Shown here piece after piece: positions 27,115 to 35,847 of a DNA stretch of 62,313 nucleotides. The position numbers and the translations under genes are program-made. A model generated the notes under the pieces. The model was given only the letters and a program-made list of their open reading frames with translations. It had not been told where the DNA came from and searched no databases. The stretch lies in NCBI GenBank assembly GCA_002366795.1, contig DFBX01000004.1, forward strand, positions 1 to 62,313, given 5' to 3'. Origin of the DNA: Rhodobacteraceae bacterium UBA3069 (GTDB taxonomy: Bacteria; Pseudomonadota; Alphaproteobacteria; Rhodobacterales; Rhodobacteraceae). Each line of letters opens with the position of its first letter. Position 1 is the stretch's first letter.

Positions 27115-27163
27115 GCCGCCTTGGCGGAACGCCCACCCTCCCACCCCGTTCCGCCAAGGCGGC
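27115..27163. repeat. Palindromic intergenic element betB/betA
   Basis: Arms at 27115-27131 and 27147-27163 are perfect 17-bp complements (GCCGCCTTGGCGGAACG). The loop is CCCACCCTCCCACCC. It begins 13 bp after the betB stop and mirrors the element before betB in layout and loop sequence, but not in arm sequence. Confidence 0.7.
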
Positions 27164-27217
27164 TTTGGCGCAGGCGGGGCGTTTGTGATGCGGCGGGGCC
27201 GTGAAAAGGATTAAGTG

Positions 27218-28864
27218 ATGGACGCGGAATTTGTGATTGTCGGCGCGGGCTCTGCGGGCTGCGCGATTGCCTATCGTTTGGCCAAGGCGGGCCGCAAGGT
27301 GGTGGTGATAGAGGAGGGCGGCAGCGACGCCGGTCCGTTCATCCAGATGCCCGCCGCGCTGAGTTATCCCATGAATATGGGGGTCTACGATTGGGGGTTC
27401 CAATCAGAGCCGGAGCCAAACCTGGGCGGCCGCCGTCTGGCCACGCCGCGCGGCAAGGTTCTGGGCGGATCGTCCAGCATCAACGGGATGGTCTATGTGC
27501 GCGGCCATGCCCGCGATTTTGACCATTGGGCCGAGGCGGGCGCACATGGTTGGGCCTATGCCGATGTGCTGCCCTATTACAAGCGGATGGAGCATTGGCA
27601 CGGTGGCTTGTCAAATTATCGCGGCAATTCTGGCCCCTTGCATGTGACGCGAGGGCCGCGTCGCAACCCGTTGTTCCATGCCTTTGTCGAGGCGGGGAAA
27701 CAGGCCGGATACGAGCTGACCGATGACTATAACGGCGAAAAGCAGGAAGGGTTCTGCCCGATGGAGCAGACCGTCTGGCGCGGGCGTCGCTGGTCGGCGG
27801 CCAATGCCTATCTGCGTCCCGCGATCAAGACCGGAAATTGCCGCGTGATCCGCGGTTTTGCTCGCCGCGTGGTGATGAAAGGCCGTCGCGCCGTGGGGGT
27901 GGAAATCATCCGCAAGGGCCAGGCGCGGGTGATACGTGCCGCAGCAGAGGTGGTTCTGGCCGCGTCCTCGATCAACTCGCCCAAGCTGCTGATGCTGTCG
28001 GGGATCGGTCCTGCCGCGCATCTGGCCGAACATGGCATTGACGTGGTGGCGGATCGCAAGGGCGTGGGGCAGAACCTTCAGGACCATCTGGAGCTGTATA
28101 TCCAGATGGCGGCCAGTAAGCCCATAACCCTTTATAAACACTGGAATATTGTCAGCAAGGCAGTGATCGGGGCGCAATGGCTGTTCACTGGCAAGGGTCT
28201 TGGCGCTTCGAACCAGTTTGAAAGCGCGGCTTTCATCCGGTCGTCCAAGGGCGTGGATTACCCCGACATCCAGTATCATTTCCTGCCGATTGCCATGCGC
28301 TATGATGGCAAGGCCGCAGCCGAGGGGCACGGGTTCCAGGCCCATGTGGGACCGATGCGGTCGGCGTCGCGGGGGGCGGTCACGCTGGCTTCGGCCGACC
28401 CTGCGGATGCGCCGAAGATTTTCTTCAACTACATGAGCGAGGAGTGCGACTGGATCAATTTCCGCAAATGTATTCGCCTCACCCGCGAGATTTTTGGGGA
28501 AGAAGCGTTCAAGCCTTACGTCAAGCACGAGATTCAGCCGGGTGCCGCCGTGCAAAGCGACGCCGAGTTGGATGACTTCATCCGCGAACATGCGGAAAGC
28601 GCCTATCATCCCTGCGGCACCTGCAAGATGGGCGCGGCGGACGATCCGATGGCGGTGGTTGACCCCGAGGCCCGCGTGATCGGGATCGAGGGGCTGCGGG
28701 TGGCCGACAGCTCGATCTTTCCGCGCATCACCAATGGCAACCTGAACGCCCCGTCGATCATGGTGGGCGAGAAGGTCAGCGACCTGTTGCTGGGGCTTGC
28801 ACCCTTGCCGCCAGAGAACCTGCAACCTTGGATGCATCCTGATTGGCAGACCGAACAGCGGTAA
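27218..28864 (+). CDS. betA: Choline dehydrogenase
   Basis: This 548-residue FAD-dependent GMC oxidoreductase oxidises choline to betaine aldehyde at the inner membrane. ATG at 27218 is preceded by AAAAGGA; GTG at 27215 is an alternative. The N-terminal FAD motif is FVIVGAGSAGCAIAYRL. GMC signatures are PRGKVLGGSSSINGMVYVRGH and, later, SSINSPKLLMLSGIGP. The catalytic His-Asn region (YHPCGTCKMG; ITNGNLNAPSIMVGEKV) is intact. It is the last gene of betICBA. Confidence 0.95.
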   Translation: MDAEFVIVGAGSAGCAIAYRLAKAGRKVVVIEEGGSDAGPFIQMPAALSYPMNMGVYDWGFQSEPEPNLGGRRLATPRGKVLGGSSSINGMVYVRGHARDFDHWAEAGAHGWAYADVLPYYKRMEHWHGGLSNYRGNSGPLHVTRGPRRNPLFHAFVEAGKQAGYELTDDYNGEKQEGFCPMEQTVWRGRRWSAANAYLRPAIKTGNCRVIRGFARRVVMKGRRAVGVEIIRKGQARVIRAAAEVVLAASSINSPKLLMLSGIGPAAHLAEHGIDVVADRKGVGQNLQDHLELYIQMAASKPITLYKHWNIVSKAVIGAQWLFTGKGLGASNQFESAAFIRSSKGVDYPDIQYHFLPIAMRYDGKAAAEGHGFQAHVGPMRSASRGAVTLASADPADAPKIFFNYMSEECDWINFRKCIRLTREIFGEEAFKPYVKHEIQPGAAVQSDAELDDFIREHAESAYHPCGTCKMGAADDPMAVVDPEARVIGIEGLRVADSSIFPRITNGNLNAPSIMVGEKVSDLLLGLAPLPPENLQPWMHPDWQTEQR

Positions 28865-28950
28865 AAACAACGCCAAAATCTTAATGATCGGTTAAGCAAT
28901 CGTTAACAAAAGGTCTTGTCTCGCCATGGCTTCCCAACGATATCGGGGGA

Positions 28951-29599
28951 ATGTTAAGGATTTGGTCTGTTTTCGTTCTGCTGCTTGCTGCCGCGCCCGC
29001 CTTGGCGGGGCCGCAGGGGCGAATTCATGTGATTGATGGCGATACATTCGATGTGGGTGGAACGCGCGTGCGCCTGCACGGGGTCGACGCGCCGGAAAGC
29101 AAACAGACCTGCCAGACCGAGCAGGGTGTGGCATGGGGCTGCGGGCAATGGGTCAACGCGCAGGTGCGCGGCCTTTTCGAGGGCAAGCGCGCCCGCTGCA
29201 CCGCCGTGGACACCGACCGTTACGGCCGCGTGGTGGCCAAATGCGCGGTGAATGGCGTGGATATGGGCGAGGAGATCGTGGCCAGCGGGCTGGCCTTTGC
29301 CTATCGCAAATATTCGTGGGATTATGACCTGACCGAAAAACAGGCCGCCGTGGCCGATCGCGGGTTGCATGCCAGCCGGGTGCAGACACCGGCGCAGTAT
29401 CGCAAGACCCGCACCAAGGGTGCGCATTCCGCCGGGCGAATGCCGGATCAAGGGCAATATCTCGAAATCGGGCCAAATCTATCACATGCCGGGGCAAGAG
29501 CATTACGAGCGCACCGGTATCAGCGAACGCAAAGGCGAGCGGTGGTTCTGCACCGAGGCCGAGGCCGTGCAGGCCGGATGGCGGCGCGCGCGGCGCTGA
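28951..29599 (+). pseudogene. Thermonuclease (SNase)-family protein, frameshifted
   Basis: The N-terminal half has a signal peptide (LLLAAAPALA) and a SNase domain: VIDGDTFDVGGTRVRLHGVDAPE, then DRYGRVVAKC and GLAFAYRKYSWDY. The catalytic Arg and acidic residues are present. After RKTRTKG the frame turns into nonsense, while the +1 frame reads VRIPPGECRIKGNIS and ends ERKGERWFCTEAEAVQAGWRRARR at 29599, the normal C-terminus of such proteins as I recall them. The total length, 649 bp, fits one extra base within GGG at 29418-29420. The nuclease domain is complete, so some activity might persist with a wrong tail. A sequencing error is a real alternative. Confidence 0.72.
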
Positions 29600-29617
29600 T
29601 TTGTGCGCCTTTGCGCA

Positions 29618-29627
29618 GGGGGGGGGG
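29618..29627 (+). repeat. Ten-G homopolymer upstream of hemerythrin gene
   Basis: A run of ten consecutive G lies about 48 bp before the ATG at 29675. Such runs are prone to slippage and to base-calling errors; in a promoter or leader they can vary expression between cells. Confidence 0.5.
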
Positions 29628-29674
29628 CGGATCGGGCCGTGGTGCATCGCGTTGCGGATGTTAGTGTCCGATAC

Positions 29675-30238
29675 ATGGACGAGCTTTCGATAGACACCCG
29701 CCAAGGATTGCCCGAACACCTGTGTGTACTGGCCGACCTATACCCGCGCGAGACATGGCGTGGGCACCCCAATTTCAACCAGCTGACCGCGTTCTGGCTG
29801 GAACGCCACCTGATGTTCAGGCAGGTTCTGGCCAAGATCACCGAAGCGTCGCAGACCTATCTGGACGACCCGCAGCAGCCGCGCTTCGCGCCGGAACTGT
29901 CGCGCTACACCGGGTTCATGCTGAACGAATTGCACGGGCACCATTCGATCGAGGATGCACATTATTTCCCGCGTTTCCAGACGTTTGACAAGCGGTTGGT
30001 GCGGGCGTTCGACATGCTGGACATGGATCACCACGCGCTTGACAGGCATATGCACGGGCTGACCGAGGCGACCAATGCGGTGCTGGCATCCCTGTCGCGC
30101 GGGCAAAGGGCCAAGGACGAGGTGGGGGCGCTTTTGCAGGTGCAAGAGGGGTTCCATCGTTTCCTGGATCGGCATCTGAGCGACGAGGAAGAGGTGATCG
30201 TGCCAGTGATCCTGGAATATGGCGCGGAATTGGAGTGA
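29675..30238 (+). CDS. Hemerythrin-domain protein
   Basis: The start is ATG at 29675 (MDELSIDTRQGLPEHL); about 187 residues. A four-helix hemerythrin-like fold is suggested by the spaced His/Glu/Asp iron ligands: ELHGHHSIEDAHYFP, LDMDHHALDRHMHG and FHRFLDRHLSDEEEVI. Such proteins bind a di-iron centre and sense or store oxygen, NO or iron in the cytoplasm. The gene follows the frameshifted nuclease after 75 bp and precedes a DUF465 gene. Confidence 0.85.
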   Translation: MDELSIDTRQGLPEHLCVLADLYPRETWRGHPNFNQLTAFWLERHLMFRQVLAKITEASQTYLDDPQQPRFAPELSRYTGFMLNELHGHHSIEDAHYFPRFQTFDKRLVRAFDMLDMDHHALDRHMHGLTEATNAVLASLSRGQRAKDEVGALLQVQEGFHRFLDRHLSDEEEVIVPVILEYGAELE

Positions 30239-30311
30239 GTTGATCCGTGTCAAAGCCGCGAAGGCCGCTGATTTCTAGAGTGGGTCGAACCATTCAAAAG
30301 GAGACACGCGA

Positions 30312-30554
30312 ATGTCGAACACACCCCATGAGCTGCACGAAGAATTTCCCGAACTGGCCGAGCGTATCACCGCGCTGAAAACCTCGGATGCGCATTTCGC
30401 CAAGCTGGCGGAAGAGTATCACGAGATGAACCGCGCGGTGCATCGGGCCGAATCCAATGTCGAGCCGATGAACACGCTGGCCGAAAGCGAATTGCGCAAG
30501 AAACGCGCGGCGCTGAAGGACGAAATTTACAAGATGTTGACCGCACCTGCATAA
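30312..30554 (+). CDS. DUF465 (YdcH-family) small protein
   Basis: This 80-residue helical protein has the DUF465 pattern: FPELAERITALKTSDAHFAKLAEEYHEMNRAVHRAE and, near the end, LRKKRAALKDEIYKML. (The first segment runs over about residues 12-47.) Members are small coiled-coil-like proteins of unknown function, frequent in alphaproteobacteria. AAAGGAG precedes the ATG. A strong terminator follows. Confidence 0.9.
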   Translation: MSNTPHELHEEFPELAERITALKTSDAHFAKLAEEYHEMNRAVHRAESNVEPMNTLAESELRKKRAALKDEIYKMLTAPA

Positions 30555-30577
30555 GCGGTTGCGACGAGGTAAAGGAG

Positions 30578-30607
30578 AGGCCGCCCTAGATTGGGGCGGC
30601 CTTTTTT
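30578..30607 (+). terminator. Rho-independent terminator after DUF465 gene
   Basis: AGGCCGCCC at 30578-30586 pairs with GGGGCGGCCT at 30593-30602, then six T. It closes the hemerythrin/DUF465 unit. Confidence 0.92.
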
Positions 30608-30693
30608 GTTTTGGAAGCAAAGGGTTGCGGGCCGATTCGGGCGGCAAGCCGCCGTCAGCGACCCGCGCTGCCGCGGACAGGCCGGTGGCTGGA

Positions 30694-32088
30694 TCAGCCC
30701 ACCCGATAGGGCAGCACGCCGCGTTCGTCCGTGTCGATGGTCAGCCGCCGTTCCAGCGGCGGAACCGAGCGTTGGTGGCAATCCGTGCGCTCGCAGATGC
30801 GGCAGGAAATACCAATTGGTTCAAAGGCTTGCGGGTTGGACAGGTCCAGGTCGTCAGCATAGACCAACTGGTCGGCGTGGCGCACTTCGCAGCCCAGGGC
30901 TATGGCGAAGCGGCGGGTGCGCGCGCCGAAGCTGCCGCCCGGTTTGGACACATCCCGCGCAAGAGAGATATAGCGCACCCCGTCCGGTGTTTCCGCCAGT
31001 TGGCGCAGAAATCTGACAGGGGTTTCAAAGGCTTGGTGGACATTCCACAGCGGGCAGGCCCCGCCGAAACGGGCGAATTGCAGCCGTGTCGCGGAGTGGC
31101 GTTTGGTGATGGTTCCGGCCTGATCCACCCGTACGAAGAAGAAGGGCACGCCCTTGGCACCGGGGCGTTGCAGGGTGGACAGCCGGTGGGCCACCTGTTC
31201 AATGCTGGCACCGAACAGATAGGCGAGGCGTTCCAGGTCGTGGCGGGTCTGCTGGGCGGCCTGCTGGAAGGCGGTATAGGGCATCAGCGCGGCCCCGGCG
31301 AAGTAATTGGCAAGGCCGATTTTGGCAATCGCGCGGGCCTCTTCCGATTGGAAGCGGGCCAGGTCCAGCGTCGCCTCAAGCAGGGCGTCCTGCCGCAACA
31401 GGGCCAGTTGCAGCAGCATCTGGAAGGACTGCGTTTCAGGCGCGGCGCGGGACGATAGGGTCAGGGTTTGGGTCGCTGCATCATAGCGGCGCAGCACATG
31501 GGTGTCCGCGAATTTCAGCGTGATTCCAATGGCTTCGAGTGTCTTTGTGACATGGTTGCGAATGCCGTCGCGGGCCTGTCCGGCAAAGTGTTCAGCGGCG
31601 CGGTCCACGGCGTCGAGGTAGTTGTCGCAGTAGTGGAAAAAGTCGCGCACCTCGTCCCAGGGGGAGGGGCGCATCTGGGCGTCCTCGCGGCCCAATGCCT
31701 CGTCTAGGGAGGCAAGGCGTTCATGGGTCTGGCGATAGGCGCGGTGCAGGTCCAGAAAAGCGCGGGCAAGGGCGGGCGCGTTCGACGCGGTCAGGCGCAG
31801 GTCAGCCAGCGGAGGGGAGGCTTCGGCAAAGATGGGATCGGCCATCGCCTCGCGCATGTCGGACACCAGCCGTTCGCTGTCTCCGGTCGATAACTCTGTG
31901 ACATCAAAGCCAAATTCCTGCGCCAGCGCCAGCACCACGGTGGTGGAAACCGGGCGGTTGTTGTTCTCCATCTGGTTCAGATAGGGCAGGGACACGCCCA
32001 GTTTGGCGGCGAAATCCTTTTGCGTCAGGCCAAGCCGTTGGCGGGTTTCGCGCAGCTTGGCACCGGCATAGAGTTTCTGTGTGGCCAT
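30694..32088 (-). CDS. pccR: Short-chain acyl-CoA responsive regulator (ScfR/PccR-type)
   Basis: This 464-residue protein has an XRE helix-turn-helix at about residues 9-64 (KLRETRQRLGLTQKDFAAKL), a long middle domain, and a conserved C-terminal Cys-rich part (CRICERTDCHQRSVPPLERR), the layout of ScfR-family regulators (RamB, PrpR and PccR types). In Rhodobacter sphaeroides PccR activates propionyl-CoA carboxylase genes and binds TTTGCAAA-type sites. Here the gene is close to pccB, with one MFS gene in between. A TTTGC-N6-GCAA element at about 32130-32145 lies in its own promoter region, suggesting autoregulation. The gene symbol is given by context and domain layout. Confidence 0.85.
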   Translation of the reverse strand: MATQKLYAGAKLRETRQRLGLTQKDFAAKLGVSLPYLNQMENNNRPVSTTVVLALAQEFGFDVTELSTGDSERLVSDMREAMADPIFAEASPPLADLRLTASNAPALARAFLDLHRAYRQTHERLASLDEALGREDAQMRPSPWDEVRDFFHYCDNYLDAVDRAAEHFAGQARDGIRNHVTKTLEAIGITLKFADTHVLRRYDAATQTLTLSSRAAPETQSFQMLLQLALLRQDALLEATLDLARFQSEEARAIAKIGLANYFAGAALMPYTAFQQAAQQTRHDLERLAYLFGASIEQVAHRLSTLQRPGAKGVPFFFVRVDQAGTITKRHSATRLQFARFGGACPLWNVHQAFETPVRFLRQLAETPDGVRYISLARDVSKPGGSFGARTRRFAIALGCEVRHADQLVYADDLDLSNPQAFEPIGISCRICERTDCHQRSVPPLERRLTIDTDERGVLPYRVG

Positions 32089-32125
32089 GGCGGACTCCTG
32101 ACATTTTCCGCCCCCATATTCCGAA

Positions 32126-32146
32126 AAAATTTGCGGATTAGCAAGG
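32126..32146. promoter_or_regulatory. Candidate PccR site upstream of pccR
   Basis: AAATTTGCGGATTAGCAAGG contains TTTGC and GCAA half-sites 6 bp apart, about 40 bp upstream of the pccR start. AAATTTGCGG also occurs in front of pccB. Confidence 0.4.
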
Positions 32147-32259
32147 TGGGGTTAGCAGGTGCAAAGACTTGCCGGGGCAGATCGTGCGAAACGGGCCGGA
32201 AATAGGTGGAATCGTATAAAACAGGGGGCAAATCCATGAAAGCCGCCCCCTGCAACGGA

Positions 32260-33243
32260 TCAGGCCAGGCCCAGCCGTTTCTCGCGGCGGATCACGAAGA
32301 GGATCGAGGCGACCGAGAGCAGCGAAACGACAAGCATGATCGCGATCAGCGGGTATTCGCCGCGCCCCGGCACCAGCATTGCGCCGATCAGCACCATGCG
32401 GTTGATCCCGATCCGGGCCGAATATGCCCCAGTTGCCCAGTTGCCCAGAAAATAGCCGACGGAAGGCGCGGCAAAGAACAGGCCCAGTTGTTCGGGCGGC
32501 AGGTTGAACACAACCGAGCCGACGAAAGGTGCGCCGCCAAGATAGGCGAAGAAGGCGCCCGACCCGAAGGCCGAGGCAAAGCAATAGCCCCAGAAACGCG
32601 GCGCGGTCAGCAGTTCGGGATATTCGCGGAACTGGTCCGCAAGGGAGATTTCGGATGGCGCTTTGGTTTCGCCCTGATCGAACCACGTTATGATGGTCAC
32701 CAGCAGGCCCGCGCAGAACAGCATCCAGAAGGATGCTTTCCAGCCATAGGCGGATTCCAAGTATCCGCCTATGGCAGGGCCGACCATGGGCACCACCGTC
32801 ATGCCCATGGTGACATAGCCGATCATAGAGGCGGCGCGGTCCTGCGTGGTGATGTCACGGACCACGGCGCGCGACAGCACCATTGCGGCGGCCACGGCGG
32901 CCTGCATCATGCGAAAGAACAGGAATATGGCCGCGTTGGTCGCCAGCAAACAGCCCAGCGTGGCCAGAAGGAACAGCACGAGCGCGTAAAGGATCACCTT
33001 GCGCCGCCCGTATTTGTCGGAAATCGGCCCGATAAGGATTTGCAGAAAGGCGTTCATCGCCAGATAAATAGCGACCGAAAGCTGCATCAGCCGGTATTCG
33101 GTTTCGAAATAGGCCGCCATACCCGGCAGGGAAGGCAGGAAAATGTTCATGGCCAGCGCCGAAATACCTGCCAGCAGGATCAGGGTCGAAATATGCGGAG
33201 GTGTGGCGCGGTCCAGATAGCGGGCGCGGGGAAAGTCGTTCAT
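32260..33243 (-). CDS. Bcr/CflA-family MFS drug exporter with internal in-frame deletion
   Basis: This is a 327-residue protein, whereas family members have about 400 residues and 12 helices. The first part is normal (LPSLPGMAAYFETEYRLMQL, the motif ISDKYGRRKVILYALVLFL, then MVGPAIGGYLESAYGWKASF). After GINRMVLIGAMLV the sequence jumps to PGRGEYPLIAIML and the last helix, so roughly 70-80 residues covering about helices 9-11 are missing without a frame change. Transport is likely lost. The start is ATG at 33243. A much longer antisense frame runs on upstream over pccB but is not coding. The gene is divergent from pccB. Confidence 0.82.
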   Translation of the reverse strand: MNDFPRARYLDRATPPHISTLILLAGISALAMNIFLPSLPGMAAYFETEYRLMQLSVAIYLAMNAFLQILIGPISDKYGRRKVILYALVLFLLATLGCLLATNAAIFLFFRMMQAAVAAAMVLSRAVVRDITTQDRAASMIGYVTMGMTVVPMVGPAIGGYLESAYGWKASFWMLFCAGLLVTIITWFDQGETKAPSEISLADQFREYPELLTAPRFWGYCFASAFGSGAFFAYLGGAPFVGSVVFNLPPEQLGLFFAAPSVGYFLGNWATGAYSARIGINRMVLIGAMLVPGRGEYPLIAIMLVVSLLSVASILFVIRREKRLGLA

Positions 33244-33327
33244 ATGCGAAGGAGCAGGGCGACCCTGTGGGGCTGTCCAGTGTCCAGGGCTGCGACATCG
33301 GGTAAATTTGCTATTTTGCATTTCGCG

Positions 33328-33361
33328 CAGGTTTGCTTGCCAAGTATTTGCAAATTTGCGG
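33328..33361. promoter_or_regulatory. Candidate PccR operator in pccB promoter
   Basis: The stretch GTTTGCTTGCCAAG then TATTTGCAAATTTGCGG contains one perfect TTTGCAAA and three further TTTGC/TTGCC half-sites; another two TTTGC-like copies lie at 33306-33320. It is about 65-95 bp before the pccB ATG. It matches the type of site reported for Rhodobacter PccR, but the spacing is not the canonical one. Confidence 0.55.
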
Positions 33362-33423
33362 GATTCCTCTTTGAGCAGGCGAGGGAAATGCCTATAGGTG
33401 CTGGAAACAGAAGGGGAAGAGAG

Positions 33424-34956
33424 ATGAAAGACATCCTCCGGGAACTGGAAGGCCGCCGGGAATCCGCACGCGAAGGCGGCGGACAAAAACGCATCGCTGC
33501 ACAGCACGCCAAGGGCAAGCTGACCGCACGCGAGCGGATTGATCTGTTGCTGGACGAGGGCAGTTTCGAAGAGTTCGATATGTTCGTCGCCCACCGCTGC
33601 ACCGATTTCGGCATGGAAAAGTCGCGCCCCTATGGTGATGGCGTTGTCACGGGCTGGGGCACGATCAACGGCCGCATGGTTTACGTGTTCAGCCAGGATT
33701 TCACTGTGTTTGGCGGCTCGCTGTCGGAAACCCACGCGCAGAAAATTTGCAAGATCATGGATATGGCCATTCAAAACGGCGCGCCTGTGATCGGGTTGAA
33801 CGATTCCGGCGGTGCGCGGATTCAAGAGGGTGTGGCGTCGCTGGCCGGTTACGCCGAGGTGTTCCAGCGCAACATCATGGCATCGGGCGTGGTGCCGCAG
33901 ATTTCCGTGATCATGGGGCCGTGCGCCGGTGGGGCCGTGTATTCGCCCGCCATGACCGACTTCATCTTTATGGTGAAGGATTCGTCCTACATGTTCGTGA
34001 CCGGCCCCGACGTGGTGAAAACGGTGACGAACGAGGTGGTGACCGCCGAGGAGCTGGGCGGCGCATCGACCCACACGCGCAAGTCCTCCGTGGCCGATGG
34101 TGCGTTCGAGAACGACGTGGAGGCGATGGCCGAGGTCCGCCGTCTGGTCGATTTCCTGCCGCTGAACAACCGCGACAAGGCCCCCGTGCGCCCCTTCTTT
34201 GACGAGCCGGGCCGGGTGGAAGAAAGCCTTGATACGCTGATCCCCGAAAACGCCAACACCCCCTATGACATGAAGGAATTGATCCTGAAGGTCGCGGACG
34301 AGGCGGATTTCTACGAGATCCAGGAAGATTTCGCCAAGAACATCATCACCGGGTTCATTCGCCTTGAAGGCCAGACCGTGGGCGTGGTGGCGAACCAGCC
34401 GATGGTGCTGGCCGGCTGTCTGGATATCGATTCCAGCCGCAAGGCCGCGCGGTTTGTGCGGTTCTGCGATGCGTTCGAGATTCCGCTCCTGACGCTGGTG
34501 GATGTGCCCGGATTCTTGCCCGGCACGGGGCAGGAGTATGGCGGCGTCATCAAGCACGGTGCGAAACTGCTGTTCGCCTATGGCGAGGCGACGGTGCCGA
34601 AGGTGACGGTGATCACGCGCAAAGCCTATGGTGGTGCCTATGACGTGATGGCGTCGAAACACCTGCGCGGCGATTTCAACTATGCCTGGCCGACGGCAGA
34701 GATTGCCGTGATGGGCGCGAAGGGCGCGACCGAGATCATCCACCGCGCCGATCTGAACGATCCCGAAAAGATCGCCCAGCACGCGGCGGACTATGAAAGC
34801 CGGTTCGCCAACCCGTTTGTCGCCGCCGAGCGGGGCTTTATCGACGAGGTGATCCAGCCGCGGTCCACCCGCAAGCGGGTCAGCCGGGCCTTTGCCAGCC
34901 TTCGGAACAAGAAGCTGAAAAACCCGTGGAAAAAGCACGACAACATCCCGCTGTAA
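33424..34956 (+). CDS. pccB: Propionyl-CoA carboxylase beta subunit (carboxyltransferase)
   Basis: The protein has 510 residues; ATG at 33424 follows AGGGGAAGAGAG. It transfers carboxyl from biotin on PccA to propionyl-CoA, giving methylmalonyl-CoA. The N-terminal crotonase-like half has YVFSQDFTVFGGSLSETHAQK and GLNDSGGARIQEGVASLAGY; the C-terminal half has VVANQPMVLAGCLDIDSSRK and VPGFLPGTGQEYGG, the biotin and acyl-CoA sites. The length is standard. It heads the propionate cluster and is probably under PccR control. Confidence 0.97.
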   Translation: MKDILRELEGRRESAREGGGQKRIAAQHAKGKLTARERIDLLLDEGSFEEFDMFVAHRCTDFGMEKSRPYGDGVVTGWGTINGRMVYVFSQDFTVFGGSLSETHAQKICKIMDMAIQNGAPVIGLNDSGGARIQEGVASLAGYAEVFQRNIMASGVVPQISVIMGPCAGGAVYSPAMTDFIFMVKDSSYMFVTGPDVVKTVTNEVVTAEELGGASTHTRKSSVADGAFENDVEAMAEVRRLVDFLPLNNRDKAPVRPFFDEPGRVEESLDTLIPENANTPYDMKELILKVADEADFYEIQEDFAKNIITGFIRLEGQTVGVVANQPMVLAGCLDIDSSRKAARFVRFCDAFEIPLLTLVDVPGFLPGTGQEYGGVIKHGAKLLFAYGEATVPKVTVITRKAYGGAYDVMASKHLRGDFNYAWPTAEIAVMGAKGATEIIHRADLNDPEKIAQHAADYESRFANPFVAAERGFIDEVIQPRSTRKRVSRAFASLRNKKLKNPWKKHDNIPL

Positions 34957-35036
34957 GCGCGGGGTGATGTGGGCAAGGCCGGGGGCGCACCCTTCGGCCC
35001 GCCTCGTCGGGTCCAGTGGGCCCGGCACCGTGGAAT

Positions 35037-35060
35037 GAGTATTTTTCGCAAAATGAAAAG
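35037..35060 (+). repeat. Dispersed intergenic motif, copy d
   Basis: GAGTATTTTTCGCAAAATGA followed by AAAG, about 80 bp after pccB and 15 bp before the next gene. A diverged copy of the motif described at 12899. Confidence 0.4.
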
Positions 35061-35074
35061 GGAGAGGGCCGTTG

Positions 35075-35455
35075 ATGGAAGGCCGGTATCGCAAGACGGG
35101 ACGGGGGCGCAGCGCTTGGCATGAATGCCGTGCGCCGGGCCTGTTTGTGCTGTCGCGGTCGGTGCCTGTGCGGTTCGATTTCGAGGTTCGGACGGACCTG
35201 CCCGGAGGGCTGCGCCTGTCGCGGCTGGCTCGGCAGATCCGGCAGGATCTGTGGCGTGCCCTTGCGGGGTTGCGCGGATTCTCCCCCGCCGTGCGTTTGG
35301 AGGAGGGCACTGGCGGGGTTCTGATCACGGTGGGTGGCGCAGTGGCAGGGCGGTTTGACCGCGCCCATGCCGAGAGCCGCGTGGCCGAGATGCTGGCCGA
35401 TCCCGCGCGCCGCGCCCGTTGGGTGCGCTGGGCGCGCAAAGAGGGGGCGGCCTGA
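35075..35455 (+). CDS. Conserved hypothetical protein in pcc cluster
   Basis: A 126-residue Arg-rich protein (MEGRYRKTGRGRSAWHECRA) without signal peptide or membrane segment. I do not recognise a domain. ATG at 35075 is preceded by AGGGAGAGGG. Its stop overlaps the next start by one base (TGATG), so the two are coupled. Its position between pccB and pccA suggests cotranscription with pccB, not a shared biochemical step. Confidence 0.6.
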   Translation: MEGRYRKTGRGRSAWHECRAPGLFVLSRSVPVRFDFEVRTDLPGGLRLSRLARQIRQDLWRALAGLRGFSPAVRLEEGTGGVLITVGGAVAGRFDRAHAESRVAEMLADPARRARWVRWARKEGAA

Positions 35456-35847
35456 TGCGCGGTGCAGGTTTCATCGCGTTTCTGGCGCTTGTGGGCGGCG
35501 CGGCGCTGGCCGATCCGGGCGCCCCGCAGGTGCCGTCGGGGCGGGCGGTGAGCCTGTTCGACCTGTTTATCGAGGAGCAGGGCAGCGGCGCGCGCTGGGC
35601 GCGGTTCCGTTTCGTTGCGCCCGAGCTGGCAGACGGCGTGGATTTCGCCGCTGTCGAGGGGGATTTCCCGCATCTGTGCGCCCGCTTTGCCCTGCCCATG
35701 CTTGAAAATGCGGGCGAAGCGGTGGACCAGGTCGTGATCTCGTTGTCGTCGGCCGAGCTGGAATTCGGCGCGAATGACCCTGACGTGGTGCAGTTTTTCG
35801 AGGCGTATCGCGTCGAGAACGGGGCCTGCATCTGGGAGGCTTTCTGA
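35455..35847 (+). CDS. Secreted hypothetical protein (DUF6497-like)
   Basis: This 130-residue protein has a signal peptide ending at GGAALA (about residue 19). The mature part has two Cys (CARF and ENGACIWEAF) that could form a disulfide, and a VVISLSSAELEFG segment. I recall similar Rhodobacteraceae-only proteins under DUF6497, but this name is uncertain. Translationally coupled to the preceding gene; function unknown. Confidence 0.65.
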   Translation: MRGAGFIAFLALVGGAALADPGAPQVPSGRAVSLFDLFIEEQGSGARWARFRFVAPELADGVDFAAVEGDFPHLCARFALPMLENAGEAVDQVVISLSSAELEFGANDPDVVQFFEAYRVENGACIWEAF

